A stretch of DNA of 64,000 nucleotides from Actinobacteria bacterium HGW-Actinobacteria-4 (GTDB lineage Bacteria > Actinomycetota > Actinomycetes > Actinomycetales > Demequinaceae), in NCBI GenBank assembly GCA_002841315.1, contig PHEW01000010.1:1-64000 (forward strand), written 5' to 3'. How positions within the stretch are numbered: the first letter of the stretch is position 1; each line of letters starts with the position of its first letter. The notes beneath the pieces are model-generated. The model ran no database searches. It was given only the letters and a program-made list of their open reading frames with translations, and had not been told where the DNA came from. This document shows, one piece after another, positions 24,490 through 32,942 of this stretch. The translations under genes were made by a program, and so were the position numbers.

Positions 24490-26979
24490 ATGCAAAACGA
24501 AACTCTGGGCGCCCCCGCGCCCGCGAAGTCGCGCGCGCGCGCCGGCAAGTCTTCCCCTAAGCCAACCCCGGCATCGGCCGACCACGACAACCCCCTCGAG
24601 GTTCTCGCGGAACACCCGGACGCCGCCTCCACACCTGCGATCACCCCGCGCCCCCCGCGCCGTCGCCGCCGCCAGTGGGGTTCCGAGCGCCCGCGCCCGC
24701 CGCTGCCCGCCATCGAGAAGCCGGCCAGTACTGCGGCCACCTGGATGGGCGGTTTCGCGCTGGTCGCCACCGTGGTCGCGTTCGTCGCGTACCTCGCGTC
24801 CACCATCGTGTCGCAGTTGATTGACAACGGCGTTCACGACAGCACCTACGTGTGGCAGTCCCTTGGCTACGTGCTGGTCATGGGTGCGCTGATCTTCTCG
24901 ACGTTCTCCTACCTCCTGGCGCGCCAAGGGTCGCTGTACCGCTCCCGCAGCCACGCCCGTACCCCGCGCGCCGAGATCGACGCGTGGATGTCCGCCCACC
25001 AGCCCACGCTCACCGTGCTGGTACCCAGCTACGCCGAGGACCCGGGCGTGGTGCGTGGCACCTTGATGTCGGCAGCTCTCCAGGAGTACCCCGGCATGAC
25101 TGTGGTGCTGCTGCTGGACGACAACCCCAACCCCACCGATCCCGACGCCATCGCTTCCCTGGCCGGCTGCCGTGACCTTCCCCACGAGCTCACCGAACTG
25201 TTCCGGGAGCCGTACGAGCGCTTTGCCGCAGAGTGCGCAACGTACCAGGCCGCCGCAGCCAAAGGCGGCCCCGGCACGCCCGACCAGGTGCGCACACTCG
25301 CGCTGGACTTTGTGTGGGCCGCCAACTGGTTGCGCGTGCAAGAGGCCGCCTACGTGCGCACCTCCAACGCCGACGACTTTTTGGCCGACGAGGTCCTAGG
25401 CGGCCTGGCCTCGGACTTCGAGGCAGTGTCCAAGGCGCTGTTCGCGTCACTCGACGAGGGCGCCGCGCTGCCTGCCGAGCGCCTGGTCCAGCTCTGCCGC
25501 CGCCTCATGTGGACGTTCGACGTCAAGGTCAGCTCCTTTGAGCGCAAGGCCTACGTCAACCTGCCGCACGACGCCAACAAGGCCATGAACCTCAACGCCT
25601 ACATGGGGATCATGGGCCGCACGGTGCGTCGCATTGAAACCCGCGCCGGCGCGATGCTGCGCGACACCACCGACGCCGACGGCATCCATGTGCCGGACAC
25701 CGACTACATCCTCACCCTGGACGCGGACTCCGTGCTGCTGCGCGAGTACTGCCTGCGCCTGGTGCACCACATGGAAATGCCCGGCAACGAACGCATTGGC
25801 GTGATCCAGACCCCGTACTCGTCCTTCCGCGGCGCCGCGACGCGCCTGGAGCGGATCGCCGCCGCGACCACCGACATCCAGCACATCCTTCACCAGGGCC
25901 TGAGCTATCACGACGCCACCTTCTGGGTGGGCGCCAACGCTGTGATCCGCAAGAAGGCGCTCAACGACATCGTCGAGATCTCGTATGTCCAGGGGCAGGA
26001 GGTCCGCCGCTACGTGCAGGACCACACCGTGATCGAGGACACCGAGTCCAGCATTGACCTCATCGCCCACAACTGGTCGCTGTACAACTACCCCGAGCGG
26101 CTGAGTTATTCGGCGACGCCTCCGGACTTCGGTTCGCTCGCCGTGCAGCGCGCCCGCTGGGCCAACGGCGGCCTGCTGATCCTGCCCAAGTACCTGCGCT
26201 ATCTGCGCGCGCGCCGCAAGGCCGGCAACCGCGTCAAGTGGACCTCGGTCGCGCTGCGCGTCAACTATATGGCGTCCATCAGCTGGGCGAGCGTGGGCCT
26301 GGTGATCCTGCTCGCGTTCCCGTTCAACGACACCCTGCTGAGCCCCATCATCGTGGCCGCAGCGCTGCCGTACTTCCTGGCGATGTCCCACGACTTCCAC
26401 CGCCTGGGCTACAAGCGCACCGACGTCTTCCGCATCTATGCCTTCAACCTGATCCTGCTCGCGGTAAACCTGGGCGGCACACTCAAGTCGCTCCAGCAGG
26501 CCGCCGCGAAGTCCAAGATCGCCTTTGCCCGCACGCCCAAGGTCGCCAACCGCACCGCAGCCCCCGCGCTGTATGTGGTGGCCGCGTACGTGATCGCGAT
26601 CTACTCGTTTGTCTCGCTCGCCTACGCCATTCGCATGGGCCACGTGGGCAACGCCATCTTTGCCGGGCTCAATGGCACGCTGACCACCTACGCCATTGGC
26701 GCGTTCATCGGCTTCCGCAACTCGATTGTGGACATGGTGTTGGGCGCTATCCACTGGGTGCAGGTGCCGCGCGCCGAACGTCCCGCGCACACCAAAGCCA
26801 AGCGCGCGGACGGCGACGCCGTCAACGCACAAACAGGCAATGGGCCGATGCTCGACTGGGCTTCCGTCCTTTACTACGGCCCGGAGCATGACGCCTCAGA
26901 CGGCAAACCGCCACCGGTGGCCGCCACCCCCGCCGCTACCCCGCGCCGCGGTGACACCCGCGCGCACCACCGCAGCTAG
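24490..26979 (+). CDS. Processive family 2 glycosyltransferase (cellulose/chitin synthase-like)
   Basis: An 829-residue membrane glycosyltransferase. A basic Pro/Arg-rich N-terminal tail of about 75 residues is followed by two membrane segments (about 85-110, 125-140), then the GT2 catalytic domain: LTVLVPSYAED and LLLDDNPNP (UDP-binding Asp), DxD in ILTLDADSVLL (about residue 410), the acceptor-site HTVIEDTESS (TED-like) and QRARWANGG (QxxRW, about 551), which marks processive polymer synthases. About 150 residues are inserted between the first Asp and DxD. Five or so membrane segments follow (about 590-765), then a hydrophilic tail. It probably polymerises and exports a polysaccharide; the linked GH18/chitin-binding protein 12 nt downstream suggests a GlcNAc-containing product. 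Confidence 0.88.
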   Translation: MQNETLGAPAPAKSRARAGKSSPKPTPASADHDNPLEVLAEHPDAASTPAITPRPPRRRRRQWGSERPRPPLPAIEKPASTAATWMGGFALVATVVAFVAYLASTIVSQLIDNGVHDSTYVWQSLGYVLVMGALIFSTFSYLLARQGSLYRSRSHARTPRAEIDAWMSAHQPTLTVLVPSYAEDPGVVRGTLMSAALQEYPGMTVVLLLDDNPNPTDPDAIASLAGCRDLPHELTELFREPYERFAAECATYQAAAAKGGPGTPDQVRTLALDFVWAANWLRVQEAAYVRTSNADDFLADEVLGGLASDFEAVSKALFASLDEGAALPAERLVQLCRRLMWTFDVKVSSFERKAYVNLPHDANKAMNLNAYMGIMGRTVRRIETRAGAMLRDTTDADGIHVPDTDYILTLDADSVLLREYCLRLVHHMEMPGNERIGVIQTPYSSFRGAATRLERIAAATTDIQHILHQGLSYHDATFWVGANAVIRKKALNDIVEISYVQGQEVRRYVQDHTVIEDTESSIDLIAHNWSLYNYPERLSYSATPPDFGSLAVQRARWANGGLLILPKYLRYLRARRKAGNRVKWTSVALRVNYMASISWASVGLVILLAFPFNDTLLSPIIVAAALPYFLAMSHDFHRLGYKRTDVFRIYAFNLILLAVNLGGTLKSLQQAAAKSKIAFARTPKVANRTAAPALYVVAAYVIAIYSFVSLAYAIRMGHVGNAIFAGLNGTLTTYAIGAFIGFRNSIVDMVLGAIHWVQVPRAERPAHTKAKRADGDAVNAQTGNGPMLDWASVLYYGPEHDASDGKPPPVAATPAATPRRGDTRAHHRS

Positions 26980-26991
26980 CAAGGAACACTG

Positions 26992-28569
26992 ATGCCTACA
27001 CCCAAGCCCTCCCGCCCTGCCCGCCGTACCCGGGTGTCGATCACCCGCGTGTTGGTGCTGCTGCTGTGCGTGACCTCGTTCGGCTTCTTTGGTTACAAGG
27101 CAGCCGTGGTCGCTGCCGTCGCGCCGCCAACCCCGGGCCCCAGCCTGTTCAGCCCCTATGTGGACGTCACCGCGTGGCCCAGTTACGCGTTCGAAAGCCC
27201 TCGCGGCCCTGCGCAGATGGACGTGACTCTCGCGTTCATCGTGGCCGACCACGCGTCCTCCTGCACGCCCAGTTGGGGCGGCTACTACACGATGGACGCC
27301 GCAGGATCCGAGATCGAACTAGACCGCCGGGTGCGCCAACTGCGCGACCTGGGCGGAGAGGTGCGCGTGTCCTTTGGTGGCGCCGCGAACAGCGAACTCG
27401 CCACGGTATGCACCAACCAGAACCGCCTGCTGGACGCCTACCGCTCCGTGGTGGACCGCTACGAGGTCACCACCATCGACCTCGACATCGAAGGTTCCGC
27501 GCTGAGCGACGAGGCCGCCAACGTGAGGCGTGCAGCCGCGATTGCCACACTCCAGGAGGAGGCCGCCCAGGACGGCCGCACCCTGGACGTGTGGCTCACC
27601 GTGCCCGTGGGCCCGCACGGCCTGACGGCCGAGGGCGAACGGCTCGTGACGCAGACCCTGGACGCCGGCGTGGACATCACCGGCATCAACGGCATGACCA
27701 TGGTGTTCAACCTGGTCACCACCGTGGCTGCTCCGCAGTCGGACACCATTGTGGCGTCCGCGCTTGCGATGCACACCCAGGTGATGCGCCTGTTCGAACA
27801 GGCCGGGCAGCCGCTCAGCGAACGTGACGCCTGGACCAAGGTTGGGATAACCGTGATGATCGGCCAGAACGACATCCAGACCGAACGCTTTACGATGGCC
27901 GACGCCGAGGTGGTGAACCAGTTTGCACGCGATCACGGCGTGGGGCTGCTGTCCATGTGGTCGCTCAACCGCGACAAAACCTGCACCGCTCCCCTGCCCA
28001 CGGTGATCACCGTGGTTCAAGACAACTGCAGTGGCATCGACCAAGAGGGCACAAGCTTCGCAGAGGTTCTCTCGAAAGACCTCCCGGACCGCATCGTCTC
28101 CGGCAAGCCGGGAGACGCCGGTGACGCGACCCCTACGCCGGTGCCCACGGCATCGGCCGCTGCTCCCCTTGCCCCTGCAGACATCGTGGACGATCCCGCG
28201 AAGAGCCCGTACCCCATCTGGGAGGCGCTGGGCACCTACCCGGCGGGCACCAAGATCGTGTGGCGCAAGAACGTGTACGAGGCGAAGTACTGGACCAGCG
28301 GCTTCGCGCCGGACACCCCAGTGGCGGACCCCTATGACACGCCGTGGACCCTGCTAGGGCCGGTGCTGCCGGGCGACAAGCCCGCGCCGCTGCCCACGCT
28401 GCCTGCGGGCACGTACCCCGAGTGGGACGCCAAGGAGATCTACCTCACCGGCGACCGCGTGCTCCTGGACCAGGTGCCCTACGAGGCCAAGTGGTGGACC
28501 CAGAACCAGAAGCCTGGCGTGGCCATTGAGGGCGGCTCGCCGTGGGTGCTGATACTGCCTGCTGGTTGA
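26992..28569 (+). CDS. Exported GH18 chitinase-like protein with two chitin-binding modules
   Basis: A 525-residue protein, RBS AAGGA about 7 nt before the ATG, 12 nt downstream of the GT2 gene. Residues about 18-42 form an uncleaved or type I signal. The GH18 barrel begins FSPYVDVTAWPSY; SFGGAAN is the conserved strand-3 motif and TIDLDIEGS the catalytic DxDxE (general acid Glu at about residue 166). A Pro/Ala/Thr linker (about 375-400) leads to two CBM5/12-like modules with the aromatic hallmarks YEAKYWT and YEAKWWT. It should hydrolyse or remodel a beta-1,4-GlcNAc polymer outside the membrane. Coupling with a processive synthase suggests trimming of the polymer made, analogous to other synthase/hydrolase pairs. 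Confidence 0.88.
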   Translation: MPTPKPSRPARRTRVSITRVLVLLLCVTSFGFFGYKAAVVAAVAPPTPGPSLFSPYVDVTAWPSYAFESPRGPAQMDVTLAFIVADHASSCTPSWGGYYTMDAAGSEIELDRRVRQLRDLGGEVRVSFGGAANSELATVCTNQNRLLDAYRSVVDRYEVTTIDLDIEGSALSDEAANVRRAAAIATLQEEAAQDGRTLDVWLTVPVGPHGLTAEGERLVTQTLDAGVDITGINGMTMVFNLVTTVAAPQSDTIVASALAMHTQVMRLFEQAGQPLSERDAWTKVGITVMIGQNDIQTERFTMADAEVVNQFARDHGVGLLSMWSLNRDKTCTAPLPTVITVVQDNCSGIDQEGTSFAEVLSKDLPDRIVSGKPGDAGDATPTPVPTASAAAPLAPADIVDDPAKSPYPIWEALGTYPAGTKIVWRKNVYEAKYWTSGFAPDTPVADPYDTPWTLLGPVLPGDKPAPLPTLPAGTYPEWDAKEIYLTGDRVLLDQVPYEAKWWTQNQKPGVAIEGGSPWVLILPAG

Positions 28570-28578
28570 CCCTGTCCC

Positions 28579-28591
28579 GGGCGCGGCGCCC
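28579..28591 (+). terminator. Short GC palindrome after the GH18 gene
   Basis: GGGCGC-G-GCGCCC, perfect, 9 nt after the stop codon. The loop is too small for an ideal hairpin and there is no T-tract, so this is only a weak terminator candidate. Confidence 0.3.
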
Positions 28592-28620
28592 AAGGCGTAC
28601 CTCACTGCGCCACCCGAGCG

Positions 28621-28682
28621 CGCCCCACTGGTCGGATTTTGCACGCTCTTGGACGCCCAAAAATCCTGCTGGTCAGATTTGC
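28621..28682. repeat. 62-nt dispersed intergenic repeat, copy A
   Basis: Begins CGCCCCACTGGTC and ends GGTCAGATTTGC. The copy at 32850-32911 has the same length and, by my count, 51 of 62 identical positions. Within each copy the motif CTGGTCnGATTT recurs near both ends in some form. It lies between the GH18 gene and the next convergent gene. Confidence 0.65.
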
Positions 28683-28707
28683 ACCGCTCGCGATCAACAC
28701 CAAGGGC

Positions 28708-29208
28708 TCAGCCGCGGAGCCAACCGCGCAACCTGCGAAAGCGGCTCAACACGAGCCCTCCGCCACGCGGGAACGAGCCCGGCACGAGCCACGCCACCAA
28801 GAAGCCTGCCACCATCCATGGTGCGTAGGTTCCCGCGAGCACGATGGCGAACGCGCTCGGCGCTTCTTCGGCAGGCCCGCGTGAGAAGGCGACCACCGCC
28901 ACCATGAGCACCACCAGAAACGTCCACACGCCGCCCGCCACGTGCACCAAGGCGACCACCGTCGCGCCCCAACGGCTGAGGTAGTGATCGAGCACCCCGC
29001 CCAAGGGCACGAGCCACATCACAGGGACCGCGAGAAACACGAGGACCACGCCCCTATAGTCCTGCCAGTCGGGGCCCGTGCCGCCCGAGCCCACGATCTG
29101 TACCACCGCGATCCCGCCAAGCGCCCAGACCATGGTGAACGTGAGCGCCACCAGCCCGCGCAGGGCCGTCACGCTCCAGCGCCGGCGCCACACTTGCTCG
29201 CTATCCAT
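28708..29208 (-). CDS. Four-segment membrane protein, unknown
   Basis: A 166-residue integral membrane protein with four hydrophobic segments (about residues 15-40, 52-72, 82-110, 120-142), a basic N-terminus (RRRWSVT) and a basic Arg-rich C-terminus (LSRFRRLRGWLRG), so both ends are probably cytoplasmic. No family motif is recognised. It is transcribed away from the toxin-antitoxin genes with a 134-nt gap that contains the antitoxin promoter. Confidence 0.65.
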   Translation of the reverse strand: MDSEQVWRRRWSVTALRGLVALTFTMVWALGGIAVVQIVGSGGTGPDWQDYRGVVLVFLAVPVMWLVPLGGVLDHYLSRWGATVVALVHVAGGVWTFLVVLMVAVVAFSRGPAEEAPSAFAIVLAGTYAPWMVAGFLVAWLVPGSFPRGGGLVLSRFRRLRGWLRG

Positions 29209-29316
29209 ACCTCCGACGCTAACTCCGCACCGGGTTCGCGCCTTTGCACACTTTCGCGAAGACGTTCAAACGAGCCGACGCCACAACCAGCGCGTCCGGG
29301 GCGTTCTGCACCACCT

Positions 29317-29336
29317 GCACCACTTGGTGCTAATCT
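29317..29336 (+). promoter_or_regulatory. Promoter-operator of the MntA/HepT unit
   Basis: GCACCA-CT-TGGTGC (29317-29330), a perfect 6-bp inverted repeat, directly abuts the -10 box TAATCT (29331-29336), which is 6 nt before the ATG at 29343. A further TGCACCAC half-site precedes it (29307-29314). The arrangement fits autorepression by the ribbon-helix-helix domain of the first gene. Confidence 0.6.
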
Positions 29337-29342
29337 CAGAGT

Positions 29343-29777
29343 ATGCGCCGTGCGACTATCACCGTGCCCGATGAACTCGCCCACGCCCTAGACGACTTCA
29401 TCGCAGCCCAACCAGCCCGGCCATCGTTGACGTCGGTGTTGGAGGCCGCGCTCGAGGCGTATTTGACCCAGGCACCCACCGGATGTACGGGGCGTCTCGC
29501 GCACGTGGCCCGCGCCAGGCCGCGACTGGTGCAAGCAGCGCGCGATCACGGGGCCACACGCATTGGCGTGTTCGGCTCGGTTGCCGAAGGGACGGACGGA
29601 ACTGACTCGGACGTCGACCTCTGGGTGGAAACCTCCCCCGGAGCCACGCTCTTTGACTTGGCCGCGATGCGCGCTGAACTGGAAGCCGTCCTTGGCGACC
29701 GCGTGGACCTGGTGACTTTGGGCGGGCTCGACGCAGCGGCCCGTGAGGAACTCATCGCGCGATCGTTCGTGTTGTGA
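29343..29777 (+). CDS. MntA-type antitoxin: ribbon-helix-helix domain fused to nucleotidyltransferase
   Basis: A 144-residue protein. Residues 1-42 (RRATITVPDELAHALDDFI..SVLEAALEAYL) have the strand-helix-helix pattern of CopG/ribbon-helix-helix DNA-binding domains. Residues about 50-144 are a minimal nucleotidyltransferase: GVFGSVAEG (Gly78-Ser79) followed by DSDVDLWVE with metal-binding Asp90 and Asp92, and VDLVT with a third Asp (122). MntA antitoxins AMPylate or oligoadenylate their HEPN partner HepT; the HepT gene starts 7 nt downstream. MntA normally lacks a DNA-binding domain, so the fusion could provide promoter autoregulation. The mRNA appears leaderless. Confidence 0.88.
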   Translation: MRRATITVPDELAHALDDFIAAQPARPSLTSVLEAALEAYLTQAPTGCTGRLAHVARARPRLVQAARDHGATRIGVFGSVAEGTDGTDSDVDLWVETSPGATLFDLAAMRAELEAVLGDRVDLVTLGGLDAAAREELIARSFVL

Positions 29778-29784
29778 GCACACC

Positions 29785-30129
29785 ATGAGCAGCCACGCCC
29801 TGGAACGCCGCGATGCCGCGCGCCTCACTCACATCGTGGGCGCGTGTGAGCGCATCGAGCACTATTGCTCCACGGGCCGATCCTCGCTTGACGACCACCG
29901 CACCTACGACGCAGTCCTGCACTGTTTGACCGTCATCGGCGAGGCCCTGGGCGCGCTCAGCGATGACGCCTACGCGCGCCTGGGCTCGGTCCCCGCGAAT
30001 ATCCCCAAGGCCCAGCGGAACCTCATTGTTCACGAGTACTGGCGCGTCGACCCCGAAATCATCTGGGCAACTGTTGAACGGGCGATCCCCGCCCTGCGGG
30101 TTGACGCCACCGCCGCGCTCGGGACCTAG
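29785..30129 (+). CDS. HepT-like HEPN toxin (RNase)
   Basis: A 114-residue helical protein, start ATG at 29785, 7 nt after the antitoxin stop. The HEPN active site R-x4-H-x-Y is intact: RNLIVHEY with Arg78, His83 and Tyr85, where Tyr85 is the residue AMPylated by MntA in studied systems. IGEALGALSDDAYARLGSVP is the other family hallmark, and the last helix (IIWATVERAIPAL) is also typical. HepT cleaves cellular RNA (tRNA or mRNA) until modified by its antitoxin. The pair is a complete type VII toxin-antitoxin module and may act in phage defence or plasmid/island stability. Confidence 0.9.
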   Translation: MSSHALERRDAARLTHIVGACERIEHYCSTGRSSLDDHRTYDAVLHCLTVIGEALGALSDDAYARLGSVPANIPKAQRNLIVHEYWRVDPEIIWATVERAIPALRVDATAALGT

Positions 30130-30170
30130 TTCGCTCTCGCTTGTCGGCCGCGCGTGACACACTTGTACCC

Positions 30171-32771
30171 ATGCCTGGAAAGAATCTGACCCGCGCCGAG
30201 GCCGAAGCCCGCGCCACCACAGTCCGCACTAAGTCCTATGTAGTAGACCTGGACTTGACCACCGGCGATGACACCTTCCGCTCCACCTCCACCGTGCACT
30301 TTGACGCCACGGAGAAGGAGTCCACGTTCATTGATCTGATCGCGCCCAAGGTGCTCAGCATCACCCTCAACGGCGTCACCCTGGACCCCGATAGCTACTT
30401 CAAGGACAGTCGCATCGAGCTGCCCGGCCTGGCCGCGAGCAACGAGCTCACGGTGGTCGCCGAGTGCGAGTACATGAACACCGGCGAAGGCCTGCACCGC
30501 TTTGTGGACCCCGAAGACGGCGAGGTCTACCTCTACTCGCAGTTCGAGGTGGCCGACACCCGCCGCGTGTTCGCCGTGTTCGAACAGCCCGACCTCAAAG
30601 CCACCTTCCAGTTCTCCGTCACCGCGCCCGAGCACTGGCACGTGGTCAGCAACTCCCCCACCCCGGAACCCACACCCGTAGCCGATGCCACGGTCACCAT
30701 CGCGGACACCTCCCGTGGCGTAGCGCGTTGGGAGTTTGCGCCGACGACGGTGCTGCCGTGCTACGTGACCGCCGTGGTGGCCGGACCCTTCCACATGGTG
30801 GAGGGCTCGATCCTGAGCCGCAAGGGCCGCATCAGTGCGAACGTGTACTGCCGCAAGGGACTCGCGCAGTACCTGGACGCTGACGTGATCCTGGACGACA
30901 CCCAGAAGGGCTTCGACTTCTACGAAGAGCTCTTCGAGATGGACTACCCGTTCGAGAAGTACGACCAACTCTTTGTGCCCGAGTTCAACGCCGGCGCCAT
31001 GGAGAACGCAGGCTGCGTGACGTTCCTCGAGGAGTACGTGTTCCGCTCCAAGGTGGCGCAGGCGCGCATTGAACGCCGCACCGTCACCGTGCTGCACGAG
31101 CTTGCCCACATGTGGTTTGGGGACCTGGTCACCATGAAGTGGTGGAACGACCTCTGGCTCAACGAGTCCTTCGCGGAGTACGTGTCCACGCTGGCCACCG
31201 CCGAGCGCACCCAGTACACCAACGCCTGGGTGACCTTCAACTCGCTCGAGAAGTCCTGGGCCTACCGCCAGGACCAGCTGCCCTCGACGCACCCCATCAT
31301 GGCCAACATCCGCGACCTCGAAGACGTCGAGGTCAACTTTGACGGCATTACCTACGCCAAGGGCGCATCCGTGCTCAAGCAGCTGGTCGCGTGGGTGGGC
31401 CAGGAACAGTTCTTCAAGGGCGTGGCCGAGTACTTCCGCAAGCACCACCACGCCAACACCACGCTCAGCGACCTCATGGTGGAACTCGAGAAGACCTCGG
31501 GCCGTGACCTGAGCGCCTGGACCGACGTGTGGCTCGAGAAGGCCGGCGTCACCACGCTGCGCCCCATCATCGAAACCGACACTCACGACGACATCGCCGT
31601 GTTCGCGATCGCGCAAGAAGTGCCCGAGGAGTGGCCCACGCAGCGCCCGCACCGGATCGGCATTGGCGCCTATGACCTCAAGACCGCTGCCGACGGCAAG
31701 ACCGTGCTCAAGCGTGTCGAGTACGTCGAGACCGATATCGATGGCCCGCGCACCGAGATCCCCGAGTTTGTGGGCAAGCACCGTCCCGCACTCATCCTGG
31801 TCAACGACAACGACCTCGCATACGCGAAAGTGCGGCTCGACGAGGTCTCGCTCGCGACCGCGGTGGACCACCTAGCGGAGTTCGAGGACTCCCTGCCGCG
31901 CTCCATGGTGTGGGCCGCGGCCTGGGACATGACGCGCGACGCCGAGATGCCCGCGCGCCAGTTCGTGGACCTCGTGCTCAAGAACATCGGGAGCGAGGAC
32001 GAGTCCACTCTGGTGCTCATGCTGCTGCGTCAACTGTCCACGTCCGTGGACCTCTACGTGGCGCCGGACGAGTCCGACGCTGTCTCCAACCGGGTGGCCG
32101 ATGCTCTGTGGCAACTCACGCTGGACGCCGAGGCCGGTAGCGACAACCAGCTCCAGTTCCTGCGCGCATTCGCAAACTTCGCGAGCGAGGCACCGCACCT
32201 CGAGACCCTCGAAGCGCTGCTGGATGACAAGCTCCACCTTGAGGGCCTAGCCATCGACACCGACCTCGCATGGGACTTGTTGGTGGCACTGTCTGCGGGC
32301 GGTCGAGTCAGCGAGGTTGCGATCGAACTCCAGTTGACCAAGGACGCCACGGCCTCCGGGCAGCGCCGCGCGGCCCACGCCCGCGCGGCCATCCCCACTG
32401 CGGACGCCAAACGCGCCGCCTGGGATGCGCTCATCAATCCGGAGCCGGGCAAGGACCTGCCGAACGCGATCATGTTCGAGGCAATCGCTGGCTTCAACCG
32501 CGTCCACGACACCGCGCTGCTCGAGCCCTACGCCGACGAGTACTTCGCGATGCTGCGCCGCACCTACACGGACCGGACCAACGAGACCGCCCAGAACCTG
32601 ATCGAAGGCCTCTACCCGGTGCAACTCGCCGGGCGCGTGGATGACCTGCAGGCCAAGGCGGACGCGTGGCTCGCGGCGAATGGGGACGCGCACGATGCCC
32701 TCAAGCGCATGGTGATCGAGGGCCGCGACGGCGTGAGGCGTGCTCTGGAAGCGCAGGCAGCGGACCAGTAA
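30171..32771 (+). CDS. pepN: Aminopeptidase N (M1 zinc metallopeptidase)
   Basis: An 866-residue cytosolic aminopeptidase of the actinobacterial PepN type; the ATG giving MPGKNLTRAEAEAR matches the family N-terminus. The N-terminal beta domain leads to the substrate-anchoring GAMEN motif (FNAGAMENAG, about residue 280) and the zinc site HELAH (about 308-312) with the third ligand Glu in NESFAE 18 residues on. The C-terminal half is the helical ERAP1-like domain. It removes N-terminal residues from peptides during protein turnover. It runs opposite to the downstream collagen-like gene, and its stop codon is followed by a tandem repeat. Confidence 0.96.
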   Translation: MPGKNLTRAEAEARATTVRTKSYVVDLDLTTGDDTFRSTSTVHFDATEKESTFIDLIAPKVLSITLNGVTLDPDSYFKDSRIELPGLAASNELTVVAECEYMNTGEGLHRFVDPEDGEVYLYSQFEVADTRRVFAVFEQPDLKATFQFSVTAPEHWHVVSNSPTPEPTPVADATVTIADTSRGVARWEFAPTTVLPCYVTAVVAGPFHMVEGSILSRKGRISANVYCRKGLAQYLDADVILDDTQKGFDFYEELFEMDYPFEKYDQLFVPEFNAGAMENAGCVTFLEEYVFRSKVAQARIERRTVTVLHELAHMWFGDLVTMKWWNDLWLNESFAEYVSTLATAERTQYTNAWVTFNSLEKSWAYRQDQLPSTHPIMANIRDLEDVEVNFDGITYAKGASVLKQLVAWVGQEQFFKGVAEYFRKHHHANTTLSDLMVELEKTSGRDLSAWTDVWLEKAGVTTLRPIIETDTHDDIAVFAIAQEVPEEWPTQRPHRIGIGAYDLKTAADGKTVLKRVEYVETDIDGPRTEIPEFVGKHRPALILVNDNDLAYAKVRLDEVSLATAVDHLAEFEDSLPRSMVWAAAWDMTRDAEMPARQFVDLVLKNIGSEDESTLVLMLLRQLSTSVDLYVAPDESDAVSNRVADALWQLTLDAEAGSDNQLQFLRAFANFASEAPHLETLEALLDDKLHLEGLAIDTDLAWDLLVALSAGGRVSEVAIELQLTKDATASGQRRAAHARAAIPTADAKRAAWDALINPEPGKDLPNAIMFEAIAGFNRVHDTALLEPYADEYFAMLRRTYTDRTNETAQNLIEGLYPVQLAGRVDDLQAKADAWLAANGDAHDALKRMVIEGRDGVRRALEAQAADQ

Positions 32772-32778
32772 CCCCCAC

Positions 32779-32852
32779 CGGCGCGCGCTAGAACCCCCAC
32801 CCGCGCGCGCTAGAACCGCTACCCGCGCGCGCTAGAACCGCTACCCGCGCGC
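32779..32852. repeat. 22-nt tandem repeat after pepN
   Basis: The unit GCTAGAACCGCTACCCGCGC plus GC (22 nt) starts at 32787, 32809 and 32831, with a partial copy at each side; the first copy differs in the middle. Each unit contains a TAG. It runs directly into the 62-nt repeat copy B. Confidence 0.75.
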
Positions 32853-32911
32853 CCCACTGGTCAGTTTTGGCACGGTTCTGGACGTCTCGAAATCCTGCAG
32901 GTCAGATTTGC
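32850..32911. repeat. 62-nt dispersed intergenic repeat, copy B
   Basis: Same length and ends as the copy at 28621-28682 (CGCCCCACTGGTC to GGTCAGATTTGC). Both copies follow the stop codon of a plus-strand gene within about 80 nt. Confidence 0.65.
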
Positions 32912-32942
32912 CTCACACCAGGCGCTTGCCCCGCGCGCCCCG

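Noticed and set aside
25447-26889. Long minus-strand frame opposite the GT2 gene
   Set aside because: Shadow of a real gene with complete DxD and QxxRW motifs; composition is typical antisense (Arg, Gly, His, Val).
30126-31871. Long minus-strand frame opposite pepN
   Set aside because: High-GC codon bias leaves open frames on the complement; its residues are His/Val/Gly-rich with no motifs, and pepN on the other strand has complete catalytic motifs.
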